Below, piece after piece: positions 23,181 through 30,276 of a DNA stretch of 31,790 nt. Location: assembly GCA_900545345.1 (NCBI GenBank), contig UQYQ01000024.1, forward strand, positions 1 to 31,790, written 5' to 3'. Under the pieces are notes generated by a model. That model saw nothing but the letters and a program-made list of their open reading frames with translations. It did not search any database and was not told the origin of the DNA. Source of the DNA: an uncultured Ruminococcus sp. GTDB taxonomy: Bacteria; Bacillota; Clostridia; Oscillospirales; Ruminococcaceae. Within the stretch, counting starts at the first letter, position 1, and each line of letters begins with the position of its first letter. Both the position numbers and the translations under genes were made by a program.

Positions 23181-24356
23181 TTAAAAATAACTTACTTTAA
23201 TTCTTTTTCCCATATCCTTTAAGCATTCAGAAAGCTCATTTACCAGATTCATCTTGATGTTAAAGCTTATCGGAAGATTTGGGTTTTGATGAGCAGGATT
23301 GACTGCTCTTCCGACATAAAAATTTATATCGGTGGCTTCTTCAAACAAAAGCTGTGATATAAGTGAAGCACCGTCTTTTTTAACACTCCACTCCATATAG
23401 TCTTCATTATCATTTATGTAGCTTTTTGCATAATCTAAAACCTTGCTAATGGTTATAACGCCTTCGGTGACAAGGTCAACACCATCTATTTTTGCAATCG
23501 GCGGAACATCTTTATCAAGATAATCAAGAACCGGCACAACTTCTTTTCCGAGATATTCTGCAGCGAGGCTTGATGTTGTTCCTCCGCAGACAATATGCTT
23601 GCCTTCTTTAGCGAAAAACAAAGTCATCATTTTTTTCAAATCTGCCGGGTCAGAAGGAGGTCCTATCATGAGATTGATAGATTCACGCTGTCTGATTTTT
23701 ATTGCCCCGATTGTCGTATCATCACCCGGTTTATAGCCATAAAGCCTGTGACATTCATCGAGTATGAGGGTTGCTATTGTTTTTGCCGTGTATTCAGATG
23801 TATAAAAAGCTTCGGCAAAATCAATTATATTATCCCTCTGCCAGCCGTAATTCATAACCTCGCCTATACCGGCATAAATAGCACCGTCACTCATTGCAAT
23901 GAACACATCGTCAAGCTGCAATTTAATCTTTGAATAGTAAATTGCTTTTCCGTCTATATCCATTATAGTTTTAGGGTAATTATAATTCTCACCGTTACGC
24001 AATAAAATAACCTGCGGATTGTCATACTGAATAATTTCAGCCTCTTCATTGTTCACAACACGAATAATTGTGAAAGTAGAATAGGCAATTTTTCTGACTT
24101 CACATATAGGAAGAGTAGACGCAATCGTAGAAACACAATCGTCAATACTCATATTTTCAGCCATCATAGTAGAAATGATTTTCGCTGTCAATGTTGACAA
24201 TATGTTAGCTTTTACTCCGCTTCCCAAACCGTCAGCCAAAACGAAAACAAAAGAATCTTCATCCTGTTTTACTATTTCAACATGATCTCCGCAAAGCTGT
24301 TCACCATGCTTATTAATGCTTTTATATCCTATTTCGGTACAGAGATTATTCATCAT
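23181..24356 (-). CDS. SpoIIE/PP2C-type Ser/Thr phosphatase linked to HydS
   Basis: 391 residues. The N-terminal PP2C domain has the metal-binding acids in FVLADGLGSGVKAN (D42), FIAMSDGAIYAG (D157) and KPGDDTTIGAIKI (D212, D213), typical of SpoIIE-family phosphatases that act on regulators of sigma or anti-sigma systems. Residues about 226-391 form a second region that I cannot name (from MIGPPSDPADLKKMM, with IVCGGTTSSLAAEYLG). It overlaps the end of hydS by 11 bases (ATGATG start after AAAGGAG), so translation is coupled. Sensory group C hydrogenases are known to neighbour such phosphatases. The likely model is that H2 sensing by HydS changes phosphatase output. The target protein is not in this window. 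Confidence 0.85.
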   Translation of the reverse strand: MMNNLCTEIGYKSINKHGEQLCGDHVEIVKQDEDSFVFVLADGLGSGVKANILSTLTAKIISTMMAENMSIDDCVSTIASTLPICEVRKIAYSTFTIIRVVNNEEAEIIQYDNPQVILLRNGENYNYPKTIMDIDGKAIYYSKIKLQLDDVFIAMSDGAIYAGIGEVMNYGWQRDNIIDFAEAFYTSEYTAKTIATLILDECHRLYGYKPGDDTTIGAIKIRQRESINLMIGPPSDPADLKKMMTLFFAKEGKHIVCGGTTSSLAAEYLGKEVVPVLDYLDKDVPPIAKIDGVDLVTEGVITISKVLDYAKSYINDNEDYMEWSVKKDGASLISQLLFEEATDINFYVGRAVNPAHQNPNLPISFNIKMNLVNELSECLKDMGKRIKVSYF

Positions 24357-26025
24357 CAGTGAAGCTCTCCTTTAACTTGGTCAAAGCCACCTTGGTTTCT
24401 GCTGTGGTTTCACCTAAAAGTGAAGCAATTTCCTGAACAACACGCATTTGTTTTGCAACAACCTTATCGGTTATCTCAATAGTCTGCTTTGCATTTTCAC
24501 TGCGTTTTGCCTTTGCGGTTTCCTGGTCTGTAACATCACGCATTATGCTCATGATTATATGATAGCTCTTATCATATATTATCGATTCTTCAATGTATTT
24601 CCCATAATCAGCCAGATATACAAGCTTATCATGAACATTTCTTCCGGTTGAAAGAACATCCATAAACTTTGCAGGGTCTAAAATCCTTACAACAGGGTTA
24701 CCCAAAACATCGTCAGAACTTTTAATATTCATTATTTGCTTAGCTGATTTGTTAATCTGCTGAACCTCTAAATCTTCGTTCAGCACAATAATACCGTTAG
24801 GTGTGTTCTTTATAATAGTATCGGAAAAGCTTTCTGCCTTTTCAAGAAGATAAGGCAGACACATAGTAAGGCTTGCTTTACCCTGTAAAATAGCAACCGC
24901 TTTCTCACGGCAGGTATTGTATCCGCAGCTTCCGCAGTTAAGCTCGTGCTCTTTGCTTGTTTTACCCATCTTTCTCAAAATTTCTTCAATAGCAGAACTT
25001 CCCGGCATTGTTCGGTTAAGTCCTATATATTGCATATTCTTTGAAAGTTTTGATAATTCAGGCTGAGGAATATCCAAATCATCTTTACCTGCATAAGAGT
25101 TTACGCTTAATGTATCACGAATTATTCCTTTGTTCTTATTGCTGATAACAGGACCGTTTATACAGCTTCCTGCACAAGCGGACATTTCAATGAAACATTT
25201 AGACAGCTTTCCCTTTTTAATATCTTCGATTGCATTTATGCAGTTCTCAACGCCGTCAACAGCAAGATATGTATAATTGCCGTTTTCACAGTGCATTGAC
25301 TTTAGTATTCCGCCTGTAGTAGGAAACAGTCTTGAAACAAAAGCATCACTTTCATCTTCGCAAGGTTCGATTTGTATCCCTTTTTCTTCAAGCATCATAT
25401 CAAGCTCGTCAAATGTCAATACTGCGTCAACTATACCGCCGTACATTTCGGCCTCAGCCTTTTTAGAAATACACGGTCCGATAAATACGGTCTTAGCACC
25501 CTCATGATCTGATTTTATTTTTTCACAATGTGCAAGCATAGGAGATTTTATAGGTGCCAAATATGTAAGAACCTCAGGATAATATTTTTGAATTAAAATA
25601 TTGACCGAGTGACAGCATGAAGATATTATAATATCTTTGGTTTCTTCGTTAACCATCTCATCATATGCTTTTTTCACTATTCCGGCTCCTACAGCGGTTT
25701 CCTCTGCGTCTTTAAAACCCAAAGCCTTTAAAGCCTTTTTCATAGAAGTTATATTTGTATTTTCATAATTTGCAATAAAAGCAGGTGCCAAGCTGACATA
25801 AACCGGATCGTCAGATTTTATCATCTCCAGCACCTTTTGTGTATCATTTCTTATGACTTTTACATTTTGCGGACATACCGTATAACACATACCGCAGAGG
25901 ATACATTCATCCTCTACGATTTGTGCCTGGTCATCCGAAAAACGAATAGCTTTTATCGGGCAATGACGAATACATTTATAACAATTCTTACAGTTTGATT
26001 TCTTTGATTCTAAATATCCGTTCAT
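24346..26025 (-). CDS. hydS: Putative H2-sensing [FeFe]-hydrogenase with PAS domain (HydS, group C)
   Basis: 559 residues. Domains in order: two [4Fe-4S] ferredoxin sites (C12, C15, C18, C22 and C41, C44, C47, C51), the H-domain (about 75-300), a four-cysteine Fe-S segment (CGSCGYNTC with C389, about 364-389) and a PAS domain (about 402-500, starting FSDTIIKNTPNGIIVLNEDLE), then a helical tail. H-cluster ligands are SSCCHS (C137, C138), IGPCISKK (C185) and MSACAGSC (C284, C288). In the first motif the TSCCP of catalytic enzymes has become SSCCH, a trait of sensory group C hydrogenases. It should read H2 and signal through the PAS domain, probably to the overlapping phosphatase gene. R. albus HydS is the named precedent. 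Confidence 0.9.
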   Translation of the reverse strand: MNGYLESKKSNCKNCYKCIRHCPIKAIRFSDDQAQIVEDECILCGMCYTVCPQNVKVIRNDTQKVLEMIKSDDPVYVSLAPAFIANYENTNITSMKKALKALGFKDAEETAVGAGIVKKAYDEMVNEETKDIIISSCCHSVNILIQKYYPEVLTYLAPIKSPMLAHCEKIKSDHEGAKTVFIGPCISKKAEAEMYGGIVDAVLTFDELDMMLEEKGIQIEPCEDESDAFVSRLFPTTGGILKSMHCENGNYTYLAVDGVENCINAIEDIKKGKLSKCFIEMSACAGSCINGPVISNKNKGIIRDTLSVNSYAGKDDLDIPQPELSKLSKNMQYIGLNRTMPGSSAIEEILRKMGKTSKEHELNCGSCGYNTCREKAVAILQGKASLTMCLPYLLEKAESFSDTIIKNTPNGIIVLNEDLEVQQINKSAKQIMNIKSSDDVLGNPVVRILDPAKFMDVLSTGRNVHDKLVYLADYGKYIEESIIYDKSYHIIMSIMRDVTDQETAKAKRSENAKQTIEITDKVVAKQMRVVQEIASLLGETTAETKVALTKLKESFTDDE

Positions 26026-26052
26026 GTCTTACTCCATTTTAATCAAATAGAA

Positions 26053-26292
26053 TTAAATTTTAGATTTTACTTCTTTTTCAAAAAATTCTTCAACAGTTTC
26101 AGGAGAAACCGAATGTATTACATCGTCAATTTTAACACTTACACCGTTTTGGCAGTTCCCCATGCAAAAAGCTCCTCCGAGTTCAACCTTATCTTTAAGA
26201 TTATTATCAGATACAAGCTTCTGCAATCCTTCAACTACTTGTCTTGAACCCTTTAAATGACATGAACTTCCGATACATACTGTAACTTTCAT
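26053..26292 (-). CDS. Thioredoxin-like [2Fe-2S] ferredoxin
   Basis: 79 residues. It has the thioredoxin-like [2Fe-2S] pattern of NuoE/HydC-type proteins: CIGSSCHLKGS (C6, C11) and AFCMGNCQNG (C43, C47), giving a C-x4-C ... C-x3-C cluster. The usual NuoE helical N-domain is missing, so it is a free-standing small carrier. AAGGAGAA precedes the ATG at good spacing. It lies 27 bases ahead of hydS, and probably passes electrons to or from HydS or HydA2. The partner is inferred from position only. Confidence 0.85.
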   Translation of the reverse strand: MKVTVCIGSSCHLKGSRQVVEGLQKLVSDNNLKDKVELGGAFCMGNCQNGVSVKIDDVIHSVSPETVEEFFEKEVKSKI

Positions 26293-26358
26293 TATAGTTC
26301 TCCTTTAACCCTAATCCCTCAATAGTGTATTTTTGTCGTCCGAACTTAAAATATATTT

Positions 26359-27108
26359 TTATTCGTATTCTACTACATTTACCCAATTCATTAAGAAATC
26401 TTTTTCTTCCGGATTACCCTTTACTGACTGTGAAGCAGCAACGATAGGCATCCATTTCTGAACATATTGCTTAGCTGTGTCGCTCTTGCTGCAGAATAAA
26501 TCAAGATACTTTTCTCCAATCTCTTTCTTCCCGTCAAGCATGAACAAAAGATAAGTTCTTGCAGCGTCAGCAGAAGCATTACCCTGAGTTGCGTGTGCCC
26601 AGTCTATAACATAAGCGTCGCCGTTATCGGTAATAATTACATTTGAAGGATTAAAGTCACCGTGACAAACCTTATCATGTTTAGGCATTCCCGCAAGACG
26701 AGTATGAAGCTCATACCTTGTTGTGGCATCTAAATCTGTCTTGGAAATTTTACCCTGCATCTTGTCTTTCAGCTTATTTAAAAGAGGGCATTTTTTGCTT
26801 TGAATGTTTAACTGAACATCAACAAAAAGCTCTAAATACTCATCAATCTTTTCAGGTTCTTCCTCCATAAGTCTTGCAAGAGTTTTTCCTTTAATAAATT
26901 CACTTGTAATTGCCCATTTTCCGTCTATTTTAGAAACTTCTAAAACAGACGGTATATTAAGTCCTGTTTCTTCAACTCTGGCCTGATTCAGAGCCTCGTT
27001 TAAAATATCCGACTTTTTAAAATCCTCGTTGAAAACTTTAATAGCCTTATCATCATTTTTATATACTGTTTTTTGGTTTCTGACAGCCAATACCTTTTCA
27101 AAATCCAT
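26359..27108 (-). CDS. APH/choline-kinase-fold phosphotransferase
   Basis: 249 residues with a protein-kinase-like fold of the aminoglycoside/choline phosphotransferase family. The N-lobe Lys is probably K24 (AIKVF). ITSEFIKGKTLARLM is the hinge. The catalytic loop is HGDFNPSN (H149, D151) and the metal-binding Asp sits in VIDWAHA (D169). All are intact, so it should be an active kinase. The substrate is unknown. The family includes many housekeeping enzymes, and nothing here points to drug resistance. AGGAGG precedes the ATG. No terminator separates it from the [2Fe-2S] and hydS genes (66-base gap), so it is probably the first gene of the HydS operon. Confidence 0.8.
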   Translation of the reverse strand: MDFEKVLAVRNQKTVYKNDDKAIKVFNEDFKKSDILNEALNQARVEETGLNIPSVLEVSKIDGKWAITSEFIKGKTLARLMEEEPEKIDEYLELFVDVQLNIQSKKCPLLNKLKDKMQGKISKTDLDATTRYELHTRLAGMPKHDKVCHGDFNPSNVIITDNGDAYVIDWAHATQGNASADAARTYLLFMLDGKKEIGEKYLDLFCSKSDTAKQYVQKWMPIVAASQSVKGNPEEKDFLMNWVNVVEYE

Positions 27109-27162
27109 AATTAATATCCTCCTATTAATTAAATTTCGTTAAAACGATAATTTTCTTATCTA

Positions 27163-27191
27163 ATTATAACAAATATATATGCTAAGTGCAA
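27163..27191 (-). promoter_or_regulatory. Promoter of the kinase-HydS-HydA2 operon
   Basis: On the minus strand TTGCAC (27191-27186), exactly 17 bases, then a perfect TATAAT (27168-27163). The -35 element lies inside an arm of the hairpin 27186-27212. A short inverted repeat TCGTT/AACGA lies just downstream of the -10. Confidence 0.7.
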
Positions 27192-27212
27192 GTGTTTTTT
27201 ATGCACTTGCAC
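27186..27212 (-). terminator. Terminator-like hairpin after adhE, overlapping the next promoter
   Basis: A perfect 9-bp stem GTGCAAGTG / CACTTGCAC with a nine-base loop, starting 14 bases past the adhE stop. The T-run after it is poor, so read-through from adhE into the HydS operon is possible. Confidence 0.5.
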
Positions 27213-27226
27213 AAGAAAATATATTA

Positions 27227-29845
27227 TTAATCTTCAATTAGCTTTTCGCCATAATATGCCTTCAGATACATATCCTTAATCTCACTCATAAGAGGATATC
27301 TTGGGTTAGCACCTGTACACTGGTCGTCGAATGCGTCTTCGGTCATCTGGTCAAGAGTAGCCATGAAGTCTTCCTCTTTAATACCATATTCCTTGATTGA
27401 CTTCTTAATTCCAACCTTTTCTTTCAAATCATCAAGAGCTTCAATGAACAACTCAAGAGTTTCCTTGTCATCTTTACCGTTAATGCCTAAGAAATTAGCA
27501 CATTCACAGTATCTTTCAAGTGTATGAGGATATTGATATTGTGAGAAGGTTCCCATTTTTCTAGGTGATGGGTTTGCATTAAATCTCATAACATTGTCAA
27601 TTAAAAGTGCGTTAGCAACACCGTGTGGAAGATGGTGATATGCACCGAGCTTGTGAGCCATTGAGTGACATACTCCCAAGAACGCATTAGCAAATGCCAT
27701 ACCTGCAAGTGTAGAAGCCGTTGCCATCTTTTCTCTTGCAACAGGGTCGTTAGCACCGTTCTCATATGCTGACGGAAGATATGTGAAAGTATTTCTCAAA
27801 GATTTAAGTGCCAAACCGTCTGTATATTCAGTAGCCATGACTGAAGCATATGCTTCAAGAGCGTGAGTTACAGCGTCGATACCTGAAGCCGCTGTCAGAC
27901 CCTTTGGCTGATTCATCATCATATCAGTATCAACGATAGCCATATTCGGAAGAAGCTCATAGTCAGCAAGAGGATACTTTGTTCCTGTCTTTTCGTCGGT
28001 AATAACCGCAAAAGGTGTAACCTCGGAACCTGTACCCGATGAAGTAGGAACAGCAATAAAGTATGCCTTTTCTCCCATCTTAGGGAATGTGTAAACTCTC
28101 TTGCGGATATCGATAAATCTCATTGCCATATCCATAAAGTCAGCCTCCGGGTGCTCATAAAGTACCCACATAATCTTAGCAGCGTCCATTGCAGAACCAC
28201 CGCCTACAGCGATAATTACATCCGGTCCGAATGCTGTCATCTGCTTTGCACCCTCAACAGCACAAGCAAGTGTCGGGTCCGGAGCAACATCAAAGAATGA
28301 AGCATGAGTAATTCCCATTTCATCTAATTTATCTTCAATACATTTTGTATATCCGTTGTGATATAAGAACTGGTCAGTAACTATAAAGCACTTTTTCTTA
28401 TTCATAACTGTCTTTAACTCGCTAAGTGCGACAGGAAGACAACCCTTCTTGAAATAAACCTTTTCAGGTGCTCTGAACCAAAGCATATTCTCTCTCCTCT
28501 CGGCAACTGTCTTGATGTTTAATAAATGTTTAACTCCAACGTTTTCAGAAACTGAATTTCCTCCCCATGATCCGCATCCGAGGGTTAATGAAGGAAGAAG
28601 CTTGAAGTTATACAAGTCGCCGATACCGCCGTGTGATGAAGGAGTGTTAACAACAATACGGCAAGTCTTCATCATGTTAGCGAACTTATCAATCTTTGCT
28701 TTTTCCGTTACAGGATTAATATAAAGTGAAGCTGTATGTCCGTATCCGCCGTCTTTAATAAGCTGATCTGCTTTTGCACAGGCATCTTCAAAATCCTTAG
28801 CCTTATACATACCTAAAACAGGAGAAAGCTTCTCATGAGCAAAAGGCTCATCAAGTGAAACCGATGTAACCTCACCTATAAGAATTTTTGTATCCTCAGG
28901 AACATTTATTCCAGCAAGACCGGCAATAGTATAAGCTGATTGTCCTGCAATCTTTGAATTTAATGCTCCGTTGATAATCATTGTTTCGCCGAGCTTCTTT
29001 GTTTCTGTCTTGTTAAGAATATAACAGCCTCTGTCTTTGAATTCTTTCCTTACTTCTGTATAAATATCTTTATCAATAATTACTGACTGCTCTGAAGCAC
29101 AGATAACACCGTTATCAAATGTTTTTGAATGAATAATTGAGTTTACAGCCATTTTAATATCAGCAGACTTATCAATAACAGCAGGAACATTACCTGCTCC
29201 GACTCCAAGTGCAGGCTTTCCGCTTGAATAAGCAGCATGAACCATACCAGGTCCGCCTGTAGCCAATATGATATCAGCTTCACTCATTACCATATTTGTA
29301 AGCTCAAGTGAAGGAACATCAATCCATCCGATAATTCCCTCAGGAGCTCCCGCCTTAACTGCTGCCTCAAGAACAACCTTAGCTGCTGCTATTGTACTTC
29401 CCTTAGCTCTCGGATGCGGGCTGATGATGATACCGTTTCTTGTCTTTAAGGAAATAAGTGTCTTAAAAATAGCTGTTGAGGTCGGGTTGGTTGTAGGAAT
29501 AACAGCCGCAACAACACCAATCGGCTCAGCAATCTTCTTAGTACCGTATGCCTTATCCTCCTCGAGAACTCCGCAAGTCTTGGTATCTCTATAAGCATTG
29601 TAAATATACTCTGATGCAAAATGATTCTTTATAACCTTATCTTCAACAACACCCATGCCTGTCTCTTCGACTGCCATCTTCGCAAGAGGAATTCTTGCCT
29701 GGTTAGCTGCCATAGCTGCTTCAAAGAAAATCTTATCTACCTGTTCCTGTGTGTAAGTAGCGAAAATCTTCTGTGCCTCTCTTACACTTGCAAGCTTCTT
29801 CTCAAAGCTCTCTACACTATCAACTACCTCATACGTTTTCTCCAT
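27227..29845 (-). CDS. adhE: Bifunctional acetaldehyde-CoA / alcohol dehydrogenase
   Basis: 872 residues, the standard AdhE length. The N-terminal half is a CoA-acylating aldehyde dehydrogenase with the catalytic Cys in DNGVICASEQ (C249) and the ATGGPGMVHAAYSSGKPALG nucleotide region. The C-terminal half is an iron-dependent alcohol dehydrogenase with AVGGGSAMDAAK and the metal-binding HSMAHKLGAYHHLPHG. It reduces acetyl-CoA to acetaldehyde and then ethanol, using two NADH. Such enzymes assemble into spirosome filaments. I start at ATG 29845, with GGGAGG eight bases upstream, rather than at the adjacent GTG. Two Rex operators and a promoter lie upstream. It works with PFL (acetyl-CoA source) and competes with the hydrogenases for reducing power. 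Confidence 0.97.
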   Translation of the reverse strand: MEKTYEVVDSVESFEKKLASVREAQKIFATYTQEQVDKIFFEAAMAANQARIPLAKMAVEETGMGVVEDKVIKNHFASEYIYNAYRDTKTCGVLEEDKAYGTKKIAEPIGVVAAVIPTTNPTSTAIFKTLISLKTRNGIIISPHPRAKGSTIAAAKVVLEAAVKAGAPEGIIGWIDVPSLELTNMVMSEADIILATGGPGMVHAAYSSGKPALGVGAGNVPAVIDKSADIKMAVNSIIHSKTFDNGVICASEQSVIIDKDIYTEVRKEFKDRGCYILNKTETKKLGETMIINGALNSKIAGQSAYTIAGLAGINVPEDTKILIGEVTSVSLDEPFAHEKLSPVLGMYKAKDFEDACAKADQLIKDGGYGHTASLYINPVTEKAKIDKFANMMKTCRIVVNTPSSHGGIGDLYNFKLLPSLTLGCGSWGGNSVSENVGVKHLLNIKTVAERRENMLWFRAPEKVYFKKGCLPVALSELKTVMNKKKCFIVTDQFLYHNGYTKCIEDKLDEMGITHASFFDVAPDPTLACAVEGAKQMTAFGPDVIIAVGGGSAMDAAKIMWVLYEHPEADFMDMAMRFIDIRKRVYTFPKMGEKAYFIAVPTSSGTGSEVTPFAVITDEKTGTKYPLADYELLPNMAIVDTDMMMNQPKGLTAASGIDAVTHALEAYASVMATEYTDGLALKSLRNTFTYLPSAYENGANDPVAREKMATASTLAGMAFANAFLGVCHSMAHKLGAYHHLPHGVANALLIDNVMRFNANPSPRKMGTFSQYQYPHTLERYCECANFLGINGKDDKETLELFIEALDDLKEKVGIKKSIKEYGIKEEDFMATLDQMTEDAFDDQCTGANPRYPLMSEIKDMYLKAYYGEKLIED

Positions 29846-29898
29846 CACTAGAGCCTCCCTGAATGAATAAGTGGTGCGACGTAACAGCTCATGTCGCT

Positions 29899-29916
29899 TT
29901 GTTAATTATTTAACAT
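29899..29916 (-). promoter_or_regulatory. Rex operator 1 upstream of adhE
   Basis: TTGTTAATTATTTAACAT matches the clostridial Rex consensus TTGTTAANNNNTTAACAA at all but the last base. Rex is the NADH/NAD+-sensing repressor of adhE genes. It lies in the 5' leader, where bound Rex would block transcription. Confidence 0.75.
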
Positions 29917-29921
29917 TAACT

Positions 29922-29939
29922 CTGTTAATAAATTAACAC
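29922..29939 (-). promoter_or_regulatory. Rex operator 2 overlapping the adhE -10 region
   Basis: CTGTTAATAAATTAACAC has the full TGTTAA-N4-TTAACA core and misses only the outermost bases. It starts 23 bases from operator 1, about two helical turns, so two Rex dimers could sit on the same face. Confidence 0.75.
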
Positions 29940-29958
29940 ACTTCTTTTTATATGTCAA
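29930..29958 (-). promoter_or_regulatory. Promoter of adhE
   Basis: On the minus strand a perfect TTGACA (29958-29953), 17 bases, then TAATTT (29935-29930), which overlaps Rex operator 2. A leader hairpin GCGAC/GTCGC (29876-29897) follows before the ribosome site. Confidence 0.6.
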
Positions 29959-30001
29959 CATATATTATAAAAAAATTTGTAAAATTTATAAACTTTCGCG
30001 T

Positions 30002-30150
30002 AAAGCGGACATTCGCAATCCGCTTTCGCTACTTGCTCATGAACGCAGCCGCTTTGCGAACTGTCAGTGGGAGCTTTTAACTCCCACTGACATAAGCATC
30101 CCCTTCCCCACCGCTTAGTGCTCTACACACTTGAAGCGTGGGATTGCTTA
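30002..30150 (-). mobile_element. Non-coding remnant resembling an IS200/IS605 (tnpB) right end
   Basis: A compact GC-rich island in AT-rich DNA. It holds a hairpin AAAGCGGA/TCCGCTTT (30002-30026), a perfect 12-bp hairpin TGTCAGTGGGAG/CTCCCACTGACA (30062-30092), and on the minus strand the GCGGTGGGGAAGGGGATGC stretch that I associate with tnpB 3' ends. No transposase or tnpB frame is present, so it would be a decayed end, a MITE or an omega-RNA-like relic. The 430-base gap between adhE and the ABC gene contains otherwise only the adhE control region. The assignment is from memory and uncertain. Confidence 0.4.
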
Positions 30151-30276
30151 TTCTGCGTTCAAATTGAATAATCATAAAAAATCAGTACTTTTCCACTAAA
30201 AAACAAAATAAATAGTAGCTATTCTTACTGAAATATAGTATATTTTACGCAGTATTTAGACAAAGTGAGGAAAAAC

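Noticed and set aside
26359..27108. Aminoglycoside-resistance gene
   Set aside because: The kinase has the APH fold but no close resemblance to named resistance enzymes that I can see, and it lies in a hydrogenase operon with native-looking composition.
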